Shown here: positions 17,239 to 24,845 of the stretch, piece after piece
Layout: each line of letters begins with the position of its first letter
How positions within the stretch are numbered: position 1 is the stretch's first letter
Assembly: GCA_041651175.1 (NCBI GenBank)
Contig: JBAZJT010000012.1
Coordinates: 23,115 to 87,114 of the forward strand
Source: Elusimicrobiales bacterium
Lineage (GTDB): Bacteria; Elusimicrobiota; Elusimicrobia; Elusimicrobiales; Elusimicrobiaceae
Direction: 5' to 3'
Length of the DNA stretch: 64,000 nucleotides
Made by a program: the position numbers and the translations under genes
Notes under the pieces: model-generated
What the model was told of the DNA's origin: nothing
What the model saw: the letters and a program-made list of their open reading frames with translations, nothing else
Databases searched by the model: none

Positions 17239-18810
17239 TTACACCTTTATGTTGCCCAGGCTCTGCACCACTTTCATGCCTATGGCTATCCACACCGCGC
17301 AGAAAAACAATACGCCCGCGCCTATCGGGGTGAAATAGAACTTGGACATAAGCTCGCCCTGGAACATGAACATTATGCCCAGCATTATCCAGGGCATTAT
17401 GCCCACCACTATGGACTGTATTTTCTGCTGGGCGGTGAGGGATTTCACCTTCTCCTCCAGCTTGCTTTCCTCGCGAATATAGTCCACTATGCGCTCGAAA
17501 ATCTTGGTGAGGTTGCCGCCCACCTGGCGCTGAAGCACTATGGCGCGTATCATATAGGCCAGCAGGCGGCTGGCGACGCGCTCCTCCATGCCTTCCATCG
17601 CGCGCTCAAAGGTGGCGCCGAGCTGGTAGTTTTTAATGACAAGCCCGAACTCCTCGGAAATGGGCGCCTGCAGGTCGCGCGCCACAAGGTCAAACCCCTG
17701 CACTATGTCCAGACCGGATTTGAGCGAGTTTGAAAGCAGTATTATCGCGTCCATGAGCTGGACGTCTATCTTTCTGCCGCGCCGCAGCTTGAGCGAGTTC
17801 AGCACCCACATCGGCATATGCAGCCCCAGATAGAGCCCCATGCCGGTAAGGCCGAAAAACGCCAGCAGGCTGCCGGAAAACGCGCCGCCTATCATGAACA
17901 CCACCACCGGCGTCATCACCAGATACTGCACCCTGACGCGCAGGAACTGCCTGTTGAAAGCGTCCGTCCAGGCGGTAACGCGGGTCATGTAATCCTCGGC
18001 CAGGCGGTTGAAGCCCTCGTCGTCCTTGCCTATCACCTTGCGCACGCCGAAAAAGATAACCAGCACGCCCAGCAGCTTGAGCGCGACGGGAATATATTCG
18101 TCCAGAGGGGACGGCTCCACCTTCACTTTCTGGTGGCGAGGCGGCCCGAAAAGCTGCGAAAACGCACCCTGGCTGAACGTGGCGGTCATGTTCACGGCAT
18201 TGTTGAAGCGGGTGTTATTGTTGCTGGAAATAGATTCCGCCACGGCTTCCATCTGGCGCATGATGGAATCGTAATACGACATCAGCGTCCTGCCGCGGCC
18301 ATTCATCGCGTCATGCTGGTGCGCGCGGTAAATACGGTCCAGCGACATCTGGTAGCGCACCCTTATGTCCGCGTATTCCTTTATCAGCAGGCCCGGCGGT
18401 ATGCCTTGGCCGCCTTCAAACTTGTCGCGCGCGGGGAAGGTGCGTTTTGTCAGGTCGAAAAACGAGTAAAGCAGCGAAATGGGGGTCTGCCAGAGGTTGG
18501 CTTCGCTCAAATCGCCCTCCACCGGGTCCCGCCAGGCTTTTTTGGACATCATGGAAGGAAGATTGTCCTCAAACCAGCGGGGAATGTGATAGCGGTACTG
18601 CCCTCCGCCGCAGACAAGAGTGAAATCGTTGAATTCGGCCTTGCGGGCGGGATCGTAGTAGTAGAAGAAAAGCTGCATCTTCTTGGCGGCGCAGTCCACA
18701 TTGTTGTAGCGCGCCTGCCGTCCGGCGTCGGCTCCGAATATCTGCGCTCCGGCGGCGACAGCAAACGCGGCCAGCCACGCCAGCGCCAGGACCTGAACCC
18801 GAATCTGCAT
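17239..18810 (-). CDS. tadB: Tad pilus platform protein TadB with N-terminal exported extension
   Basis: The C-terminal 300 or so residues are a standard TadB: T2SSF core (LMDAIILLSNSLKSGLDIVQGF, RAIVLQRQVGGNLTKIFERI) and several membrane helices. Ahead of this lie a signal-peptide-like N-terminus (MQIRVQVLALAWLAAFAVAAGA) and about 190 soluble residues with no known domain, so the total is 523 residues against roughly 300 for typical TadB. ATG 18810 is favoured by GGAG at a 6-base spacing; ATG 18816 would overlap the tadZA stop as ATGA and is the alternative. Confidence 0.88.
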   Translation of the reverse strand: MQIRVQVLALAWLAAFAVAAGAQIFGADAGRQARYNNVDCAAKKMQLFFYYYDPARKAEFNDFTLVCGGGQYRYHIPRWFEDNLPSMMSKKAWRDPVEGDLSEANLWQTPISLLYSFFDLTKRTFPARDKFEGGQGIPPGLLIKEYADIRVRYQMSLDRIYRAHQHDAMNGRGRTLMSYYDSIMRQMEAVAESISSNNNTRFNNAVNMTATFSQGAFSQLFGPPRHQKVKVEPSPLDEYIPVALKLLGVLVIFFGVRKVIGKDDEGFNRLAEDYMTRVTAWTDAFNRQFLRVRVQYLVMTPVVVFMIGGAFSGSLLAFFGLTGMGLYLGLHMPMWVLNSLKLRRGRKIDVQLMDAIILLSNSLKSGLDIVQGFDLVARDLQAPISEEFGLVIKNYQLGATFERAMEGMEERVASRLLAYMIRAIVLQRQVGGNLTKIFERIVDYIREESKLEEKVKSLTAQQKIQSIVVGIMPWIMLGIMFMFQGELMSKFYFTPIGAGVLFFCAVWIAIGMKVVQSLGNIKV

Positions 18811-18812
18811 TC

Positions 18813-21065
18813 TCATCTCCGGCGGACCTTCTTCTGCTCGTCGGTCCAGAAGGCGTCTATCGGAACCTGTATGCCCTTGGCCGCGAATTCGGGATAGAAC
18901 TTGGGCGGGTCGCCCGTGGGCGAGAATTTGCCTATGACCTTGCCGCGCTCGTCCACGCCCACCTGGGTGTAACGGAAAATATCGTGCGTCAGAATCTGGT
19001 TCTCCTCGCGGCCCGTAACCTCGGTGATATAGGTAACCTTGCGCGAGCCATCGCCGAAACGGGTGAGCTGCACCACCATGTGCACGGCGGAGCATATCAT
19101 CTCGCGCAGCGCCCAGATGGGCAGTTCCGCGCCGGCCAGCAGGCACATCGCCTCAAGACGGGTGAAAGTGTCGCGCGGGTTGTTGGCGTGGATGGTGGTC
19201 AGCGAGCCTTCATGGCCCGTGTTCATCGCCTGCAACATGTCCAGCGCCTCGGCGCCGCGGCACTCCCCGACCACTATGCGGTCGGGGCGCATGCGCAGGC
19301 AGTTCTTTACAAGGTCGCGTATGGTGATTTCGCCCTTTCCCTCTATGTTGGGCGGCCTGCTTTCAAGACGTATCCAGTGATTCTGCTGAAGACGCAGTTC
19401 CGCGGTGTCTTCCACGGTGATGATGCGCTCGTCCTCCGGGATATAGCTGGAGAGCGCGTTAAGAAAAGTGGTTTTACCGGTGCCGGTGCCGCCGCTGACT
19501 ATGATGTTCTTGCGCAGCAACACGCAGGCCTTCAGGAAGTCCATCGCCTCGCGGCTGATGGATCCGAGCCGGTAATAATCCTCCGGTCCCAGCGGTTTCT
19601 GCGAGAAGCGGCGTATGGTAAGCGTGGGGCCGGAAACCGCCAGCGGCCTTATGATGGCGTTAACGCGCGAGCCGTCTCCCAGCCGGGCGTCCACCAGCGG
19701 GACGGATTCGTCTATGCGCTTGCCCAGCGGCGAGACTATTCTTTTTATCACCTGGACTATATGGTCCTCGTCGCGGAAGTGAACCTTGGTATGGACTATT
19801 TTGCCTGAGCGTTCCGTGTAGACCCTGTCCGGCGCGTTCACCATGACTTCCGATATGGACGGGTCGCGCATCAGCTCTTCCAGCGGGCCAAGTCCCAGGA
19901 TTTCGTCCATCAGTTCGCTGACAAAACGTATGCGCTGCTCGCGGCTGAGCTGGAGATTGGGCTGCTTGCCCAGCAGCTGGTCGGCTATGCTGGAGACTTT
20001 GGCGCGGGTTTCGGCATTGGCGGCGGCATTGTCGCTTATCCTGATATGCTCTATCTCAAGCATCTTGATGACGTCGCGGTGCACCTGCTGTTTCAATTCC
20101 TCCCAGAACGCCGGCACCGCCACCAGCGGCGCCGACGAGGCGGACTGGGCCTGCTCCTGCGCCGCGCTCTGCGACTGCTGGGGCACCACATGCACGCCCC
20201 CGCCGATAGACTTGGGCGTGGCCCACAGCGCGCTGGCTGCCTGGGTAAAATCCTCGTCCGAAACGGCGGAAGCCCAGTTTTTTTCTATCGGCTGAACATT
20301 GAGAACGCGGCTAAGCAGCATCCGCAGCCCCTTGACCCACAGCGACTGCGGCTGCTCCACCACCTCCAGCTTGAGCTGGTTGGCCAGGAACGGAATGCTT
20401 TCCTCCCACGGCAGGAACACCAGCACTTTCTTGTTGAGCTGGTTGAAAAATTTCTCTATCTCCTCCGGCTCTATGGAGCCGGGCAGGTCGTAGCGGTTGC
20501 AGATGACCTCAAAACGGTCCAGAGGGAAATGCATCTCGCGGTAATCCTGGAACATGCCCACGGTGGCGTTGAGGTGCGCGCGCGACGGCTCCGTCACCCA
20601 CATCACTATGTCGGAGATGTCAAAGGCGAAGGTCTGCATCGGGAAATTGGATTCAACGTCCAGAAAAATGTCAAAAGTCTGGGACAGCTTGGACAGCATC
20701 GGCAGCATCACGCGGGGCGAAATTTTCTGTATGTCGGAGCGTTTGGTGGCCAGCGGCAGCACGCCCACCCCCCATTGCGAGATGGGGATTTTGCCTTTTA
20801 GCAGGCCGCCGGCTATGGTGAGCGACTGCGCGCCCAGGCTGCGCACCAGATCCGCCACCGAAGGCGGGTTAAGCCCCAGAAACTGCGCATGCTCGCAGCG
20901 GGCCAGCGGGTCCAGCGGGACAATCAGCACCGTCCTGCGCTGTATGCCCGCCCATGCCAGCGCGAGGTTGAGGGCTATGGTGGTCTTGCCCACCCCCTCC
21001 TTGGGACCGGCGAAAACTATTATCTTGGACTGCGCCGCCGAACTTTGCGTTGGCGTGTCAACCAT
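18813..21065 (-). CDS. TadZ-TadA fusion: MinD-like localisation ATPase joined to pilus assembly ATPase
   Basis: A 750-residue protein. Residues 1-260 form a ParA/MinD-like domain with P-loop GPKEGVGKTT near residue 20, like TadZ/CpaE, which places the Tad machine in the cell. A Gln/Ala/Ser-rich linker of about 60 residues follows. Residues 330-750 are a complete TadA/CpaF ATPase: LGPLEELMRDPSISEVMVN, Walker A GGTGTGKTT near 525, Asp box VEDTAELRL, Walker B region RIVVGECRG and His box TTIHANNP. TadZ and TadA are normally separate genes. It lies 1 base after the secretin gene and overlaps the region of the tadB start. Confidence 0.92.
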   Translation of the reverse strand: MVDTPTQSSAAQSKIIVFAGPKEGVGKTTIALNLALAWAGIQRRTVLIVPLDPLARCEHAQFLGLNPPSVADLVRSLGAQSLTIAGGLLKGKIPISQWGVGVLPLATKRSDIQKISPRVMLPMLSKLSQTFDIFLDVESNFPMQTFAFDISDIVMWVTEPSRAHLNATVGMFQDYREMHFPLDRFEVICNRYDLPGSIEPEEIEKFFNQLNKKVLVFLPWEESIPFLANQLKLEVVEQPQSLWVKGLRMLLSRVLNVQPIEKNWASAVSDEDFTQAASALWATPKSIGGGVHVVPQQSQSAAQEQAQSASSAPLVAVPAFWEELKQQVHRDVIKMLEIEHIRISDNAAANAETRAKVSSIADQLLGKQPNLQLSREQRIRFVSELMDEILGLGPLEELMRDPSISEVMVNAPDRVYTERSGKIVHTKVHFRDEDHIVQVIKRIVSPLGKRIDESVPLVDARLGDGSRVNAIIRPLAVSGPTLTIRRFSQKPLGPEDYYRLGSISREAMDFLKACVLLRKNIIVSGGTGTGKTTFLNALSSYIPEDERIITVEDTAELRLQQNHWIRLESRPPNIEGKGEITIRDLVKNCLRMRPDRIVVGECRGAEALDMLQAMNTGHEGSLTTIHANNPRDTFTRLEAMCLLAGAELPIWALREMICSAVHMVVQLTRFGDGSRKVTYITEVTGREENQILTHDIFRYTQVGVDERGKVIGKFSPTGDPPKFYPEFAAKGIQVPIDAFWTDEQKKVRRR

Positions 21066-21066
21066 A

Positions 21067-21831
21067 CTATTTCACAAGCTCCACCGTTACAAACAGAAAC
21101 AGCGACGTCTGGGTTTCCACCACGTCGGTCTGCTTAAACAGCAGCCCCAGCAGCGGTATTTTGCCCAGGAACGGCACGCGCGAGACCGACACGTTGCGCG
21201 TGCTCTGCTTGAGGCCGCCCAGCACCATGGTCTCGCCGCTTTTAAGCTCCACCTCGGTCTGGAGCTGGCGGGTTACCATGGAAGGCACCGTGGTGTTCTG
21301 CACCGTAACAGTCTTGGAATAATCGGGGTTGGAAACTTCAAGCTGAAGCTGCACGTCTATGGCGTTCTTTTTCTCCGGCATGACGACGGGCAGGATATTC
21401 AGTATGACGCCGTATTTCTTGTAATCGGCGCCGACGCCCTGATTGTTGGTATAGGGAATCGGTATCTCTCCGCCCACCACGAAATTGGCCTGCGTGCCGC
21501 TTTTTGTCAGCACTTTGGGATTGGAGAGGATTTGCGCCCTGCCTTCCTGCTCCATCAGCTTCAGCGAGGTGGCAAGGCCGGTTTTGCGTTCAAAATCGCC
21601 GATTCTGAATATGCCGGGTATGGAGGTTTCGGCGAAATCAAACTGCTGGTTCCAGGTGAAGCCCTTTGTGGTTTGCTCGGAGCCGGATATTTCAACGACA
21701 TCCGCGCTGACGGCCACGATGTCCGCGCCCGGAGCGTCCTGCGCCGATGCCTGCGGCGCGGCAAGCGCCGCCGCCCATGCCGCTATAAGCGGCACGGGCA
21801 GCAGCAATTTCGCGGAGCGGTATTTTTTCAT
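21067..21831 (-). CDS. Short secretin (CpaC/RcpA-like)
   Basis: A 254-residue exported protein with a signal peptide to about residue 30. It then consists almost wholly of the secretin core: GRAQILSNPKVLTKSGTQAN, VGGEIPIPY, the hydrophobic GVILNILPVV stretch, LKSGETMVLGGL and VPFLGKIPLLGLLF, the last being the secretin signature. The BON and N0/N1 domains that precede this core in typical CpaC/RcpA proteins are missing. Secretins form the outer-membrane pore for the pilus. Neighbours are cpaB on one side and tadZA on the other. Confidence 0.88.
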   Translation of the reverse strand: MKKYRSAKLLLPVPLIAAWAAALAAPQASAQDAPGADIVAVSADVVEISGSEQTTKGFTWNQQFDFAETSIPGIFRIGDFERKTGLATSLKLMEQEGRAQILSNPKVLTKSGTQANFVVGGEIPIPYTNNQGVGADYKKYGVILNILPVVMPEKKNAIDVQLQLEVSNPDYSKTVTVQNTTVPSMVTRQLQTEVELKSGETMVLGGLKQSTRNVSVSRVPFLGKIPLLGLLFKQTDVVETQTSLFLFVTVELVK

Positions 21832-21832
21832 G

Positions 21833-22594
21833 TTACTTGGGCGTAAAGAGCTTCTTGAAGCTGGCCATTTCCATGGCGTGCATTTCGGTGTCGCCCAGAC
21901 CGCGCACGACTATGGCGATTTTGCCCACTTCCTGCGCCAGCGCCAGATACTGCACCTCTATCGGGTTAAGGGCAATGCTGACGGAGCCGCGCTCGGCGAA
22001 AGCGGCCTCTGTCTCCTCTTTCTTCTCTTTTGAAGCGGCCAGCTTGGCATCCATCCCCTGGCCCAGGTTGCTGCCCACCCCCAGCACCAGCACATTCTGA
22101 AGTATGGTGGCGGTAACCTTTTCCTTGCGCCCGTCTGCCATCACGGCGTCAAAGGTAACCAGCACATCCACCCTGTCGCCGGGTTTGACAAGTTTGAGAA
22201 TGTCATTGTCCGCCGAAAGTATGGAGCCGCGGAATCCGGGCGGTATTTTCACGCTCAGTCCGGATTCGGGGCTGAGCTCCATCAGCGCGTACTGGGTTAT
22301 CTGGTTGCCCTTGGGGATGCGCACGGCGGTAACGAGGTTGACCAGCTTTTTTACGTCCGCGAAAGAGACCACCTCATACGAGTCCGCCTGCATGTACTGG
22401 GCCGGGACGTCTTCCACCGCTATCAAATCTTCCTTGAGGACGGTGCGCGGTGGCAAATCCGCGTTGGCCACTATCACTTTCTTCATGGTATAAGACTGGC
22501 GCAGCGCGTTTTCCTTGCTGGTAAGCACCATCCAGTATATCATCGCGGCGCCAATCGCCAGAATAAGAGGAATCAGCATCCCTTTCTTTTCCAT
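21833..22594 (-). CDS. cpaB: Flp pilus assembly protein CpaB/RcpC
   Basis: From ATG 22594 (strong AAGGAG six bases before it) the protein has 253 residues. It has an N-terminal membrane helix (about 6-24), a SAF-like domain (VIVANADLPPRTVLKEDLI, VTAVRIPKGNQITQYAL) and a C-terminal region with VKPGDRVDVLVTF, the hallmark of CpaB/RcpC. The frame is open to 22639, but no ribosome-binding site is found there. CpaB acts with the secretin in the periplasm. Its stop lies 1 base before the secretin start. Confidence 0.92.
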   Translation of the reverse strand: MEKKGMLIPLILAIGAAMIYWMVLTSKENALRQSYTMKKVIVANADLPPRTVLKEDLIAVEDVPAQYMQADSYEVVSFADVKKLVNLVTAVRIPKGNQITQYALMELSPESGLSVKIPPGFRGSILSADNDILKLVKPGDRVDVLVTFDAVMADGRKEKVTATILQNVLVLGVGSNLGQGMDAKLAASKEKKEETEAAFAERGSVSIALNPIEVQYLALAQEVGKIAIVVRGLGDTEMHAMEMASFKKLFTPK

Positions 22595-22631
22595 CACCAG
22601 CTCCTTGATGTTGAGGCGCGCGCGCCCCTTA

Positions 22632-23162
22632 TCAGTCAAACACCGGTTTTTCTATGGGCATGCGCACCGTCGCGGTTATCCTTTTGCGCCCCCTCATGCC
22701 CGAAGAGGCCAGAATCACGTTCGGCCCCGGAAAAACAAGCTTCGCGTTATATGTCAGCGAAACCACTATATCCTCGTTAAGATGCGCGCCCACCGTAACC
22801 TGCGGGTCCACTCCGGTGGCCTCCGTCTTGACGCCCAACTGCGTTCCGCCGGCGGGGAACATCTGCTTGAGCGCAGCGTACATTTTGCCGCGCGCCAGGC
22901 TTATGTTGGAAGAGGCCACGCGCGACGAGCCCTGATTCGGCCCCGCCACCAGCGAGCCTATCCTGGCAAGCTCGTAGGCGCAGTGATGCACCAGTATGGT
23001 CTGGAACGCTATATTGCCTATCTCCATGATGAAAAACATCATCAGCACGAAAATCGGCAGTATAAGCAGCAGTTCCACCACCGTCTGCCCGCGCCGCCGC
23101 GCGCGCGCCAGCGCGCCGGTAATAGGCGCGCCGAGACTGCAATTGAATGCGGCGACGGGCAT
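22632..23162 (-). CDS. tadE: TadE-family pseudopilin
   Basis: A 176-residue protein with RRRG|QTVVELLLILPIFVLMMFF at residues 23-42. Cleavage after Gly and Glu at +5 match TadE. The region after the helix is soluble, about 130 residues. TadE and TadF are minor pseudopilins needed for pilus assembly. GGGGAG stands 5 bases before ATG 23162. It is placed between the major pilin candidates and cpaB. Confidence 0.88.
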   Translation of the reverse strand: MPVAAFNCSLGAPITGALARARRRGQTVVELLLILPIFVLMMFFIMEIGNIAFQTILVHHCAYELARIGSLVAGPNQGSSRVASSNISLARGKMYAALKQMFPAGGTQLGVKTEATGVDPQVTVGAHLNEDIVVSLTYNAKLVFPGPNVILASSGMRGRKRITATVRMPIEKPVFD

Positions 23163-23182
23163 AAGTCTCCCCGCCGGACGGG

Positions 23183-23383
23183 TTACTGCGTGCTAACGGC
23201 GTTTCCCGTCCCGGCCGAGGCGTTGGTAACCGCGGCATTGGTTATCATCGCCGATATTTCCAGAAACAGCTTGGGTATGTACCTTTTAAGCGCCGCTCCG
23301 GCGATAAGCACAACGCCGACAATGACCGTAAGCATCAGCAGATATTCCACAGTGTTTTGTCCGCGCCTGCCTATCTTTTTCAT
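23183..23383 (-). CDS. Flp-type pilin (copy 2)
   Basis: From ATG 23383 the product is 66 residues, MKKIGRRG|QNTVEYLLML, with one hydrophobic helix and a short Asn/Thr/Ala-rich tail. It shares the stretch QNTVEYLLMLTVIVGVVLIA with the next pilin upstream, so the two arose by tandem duplication. The open frame to 23422 would displace the leader. Either this or copy 1 could be the major subunit. Confidence 0.88.
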   Translation of the reverse strand: MKKIGRRGQNTVEYLLMLTVIVGVVLIAGAALKRYIPKLFLEISAMITNAAVTNASAGTGNAVSTQ

Positions 23384-23422
23384 AAATAGCTCTGCCACCG
23401 TGGGGCGCAGCCGCCCCCGCAA

Positions 23423-23611
23423 CTATTGCCCGCCGCCAGCGCCCAGCGAACCGGCCGCACCGGTTATCATGTTCTGAATCTGCGCGAACAGACCGGGCAT
23501 AAACCGTTTTATGGCAGCTCCGGCGATAAGCACCACACCGACGATGACTGTAAGCATCAGCAAGTATTCCACAGTGTTCTGACCGCGCTCGCTCTTAAGC
23601 CATTTTTTCAT
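23423..23611 (-). CDS. Flp-type pilin (copy 1)
   Basis: A 62-residue prepilin, MKKWLKSERG|QNTVEYLLML, with Gly at -1, Glu at +5 and a Gly-rich C-terminus. ATG 23611 has GAGAGG before it; an upstream GTG at 23617 is less likely. Together with copy 2 it is the best candidate for the major pilin of the Tad system encoded downstream. Confidence 0.9.
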   Translation of the reverse strand: MKKWLKSERGQNTVEYLLMLTVIVGVVLIAGAAIKRFMPGLFAQIQNMITGAAGSLGAGGGQ

Positions 23612-23641
23612 ACACACCTCTCTGGTTAATATCCCGCAAAA

Positions 23642-23851
23642 TCACCACGGGTCCTGCTTGTACATCGTCAAAACTATACGCGCGCCGCCTTTGAACGCGC
23701 CCAGCAGATACCAGCCGAAAAAGCGGTACATCGCGGCGAACGTTATCACAAGCGCGACGGTGGTCAGCAGATATTCCACCGTCGTCTGCCCACGCGGTCT
23801 CCTGTCCGCCGCGGCGCGCAGGCCAGTTATAATATACCCTACTATACTCAT
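23642..23851 (-). CDS. Pilin-like protein of the Tad locus
   Basis: A 69-residue protein with RRPRG|QTTVEYLLTTVALVIT beginning near residue 17. The prepilin motif is intact. The C-terminal part (RFFGWYLLGAFKGGARIVL) is more hydrophobic than in the other two pilins and still resembles a second amphipathic helix. It starts 4 bases after the PorV-like gene ends and has no strong ribosome-binding site, so it is probably translationally coupled. It may be a minor pilin. Confidence 0.75.
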   Translation of the reverse strand: MSIVGYIITGLRAAADRRPRGQTTVEYLLTTVALVITFAAMYRFFGWYLLGAFKGGARIVLTMYKQDPW

Positions 23852-23855
23852 AAAG

Positions 23856-24830
23856 TCAAAAAGCGATCTTCACCGAAATCTGGGTGGCCTTGCCCAGAGC
23901 GCCATAGGGCGCGACCGCGAAATCCATCCCGATGCCGTAGCCCGCCAGTTCATTGGAGTAAAATCCCGCCCCCAGCGAAATGTCCGATATGCGGTTGAGC
24001 CCCAGTGTCTTGAGCATCCCGTCATCGTAATTTTCGCCGGTGTCGTCGTTGTCAAAATAGCCGGCGCGTAAAGAGAATTTGCCCACCTGGATAAGGCTTT
24101 CCGGCAGGGTTATCTCGGCGCCGAAGCCTTTGCGGGTTCTGCTGTCGGAGGGCGTCTCTATCTCTCCGGAGACGGTGATGTAATCGTTTATCACCCAAGC
24201 CGCGCCGGTGCGCATCATCTGCACCACATCTCCGGTGGCGCCCAGATTCTGAAGCGACATGCCCAGCAGCAGCCTGTCAAAAAGCCTGGCCTTGGCGCCG
24301 AGGTCAAAGCACATGCTGGAATAGTTGCTGCCGTCATTGCCCTCGGAGACGCGCTTTAGCGCTCCTCCCAGCATGAATTTTTCCTTGAAAAACGCGCGCG
24401 ACAGCGCGACCGAACCGAACGTGTTGTTGACCGACACGGTTTCGGTATTGCCGCCCATGCCGTAGATGTCGCGCACGTCGAAATTGTCTATGCTCAGATA
24501 CGCGAAATTGACGCCCACAACCCACGAGCCCATCGGCTGCGCATAAGCCGCGTAATTGCCGCCGTAATCCTGGAACCAGCTTATGTGCGAAAACGCCAGT
24601 TCCCGCTGCGAAACGGTGGCCAGCGCGGCGGGATTCCAGGACAGCCCGTCCGCCCCTTCCGCCAGCGCGGTATAGGAATGGCCCAGCGCGGTGCCGCGCG
24701 CGCTGCCTATGGGCAGCTTCATAAACGCGCCCGCGCCGCTGCCCGCGCCGCCCCCGGCCATAACGGCCTGGCAGGCCAGCGCCACCGCCGCCGCGGCAGC
24801 CGCAATTTTTAAAATCACCGGTTTTGCCAT
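23856..24830 (-). CDS. PorV/PorQ-family outer-membrane barrel protein
   Basis: A 324-residue exported protein with a signal peptide (about 1-25). The FMKLPIGSARGTALGHSYTALAEGADGLSWNPAALA region is the start of the PorV/PorQ (UPF0164-like) family, followed by alternating barrel strands and a C-terminal phenylalanine (ISVKIAF). In Bacteroidota PorV collects type IX secretion substrates at the outer membrane. Here it follows the giant repeat protein by 15 bases and probably serves that protein; no other type IX component is visible in the window, so the link is inference. Confidence 0.85.
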   Translation of the reverse strand: MAKPVILKIAAAAAAVALACQAVMAGGGAGSGAGAFMKLPIGSARGTALGHSYTALAEGADGLSWNPAALATVSQRELAFSHISWFQDYGGNYAAYAQPMGSWVVGVNFAYLSIDNFDVRDIYGMGGNTETVSVNNTFGSVALSRAFFKEKFMLGGALKRVSEGNDGSNYSSMCFDLGAKARLFDRLLLGMSLQNLGATGDVVQMMRTGAAWVINDYITVSGEIETPSDSRTRKGFGAEITLPESLIQVGKFSLRAGYFDNDDTGENYDDGMLKTLGLNRISDISLGAGFYSNELAGYGIGMDFAVAPYGALGKATQISVKIAF

Positions 24831-24845
24831 AGTGCCGCCAAACCC

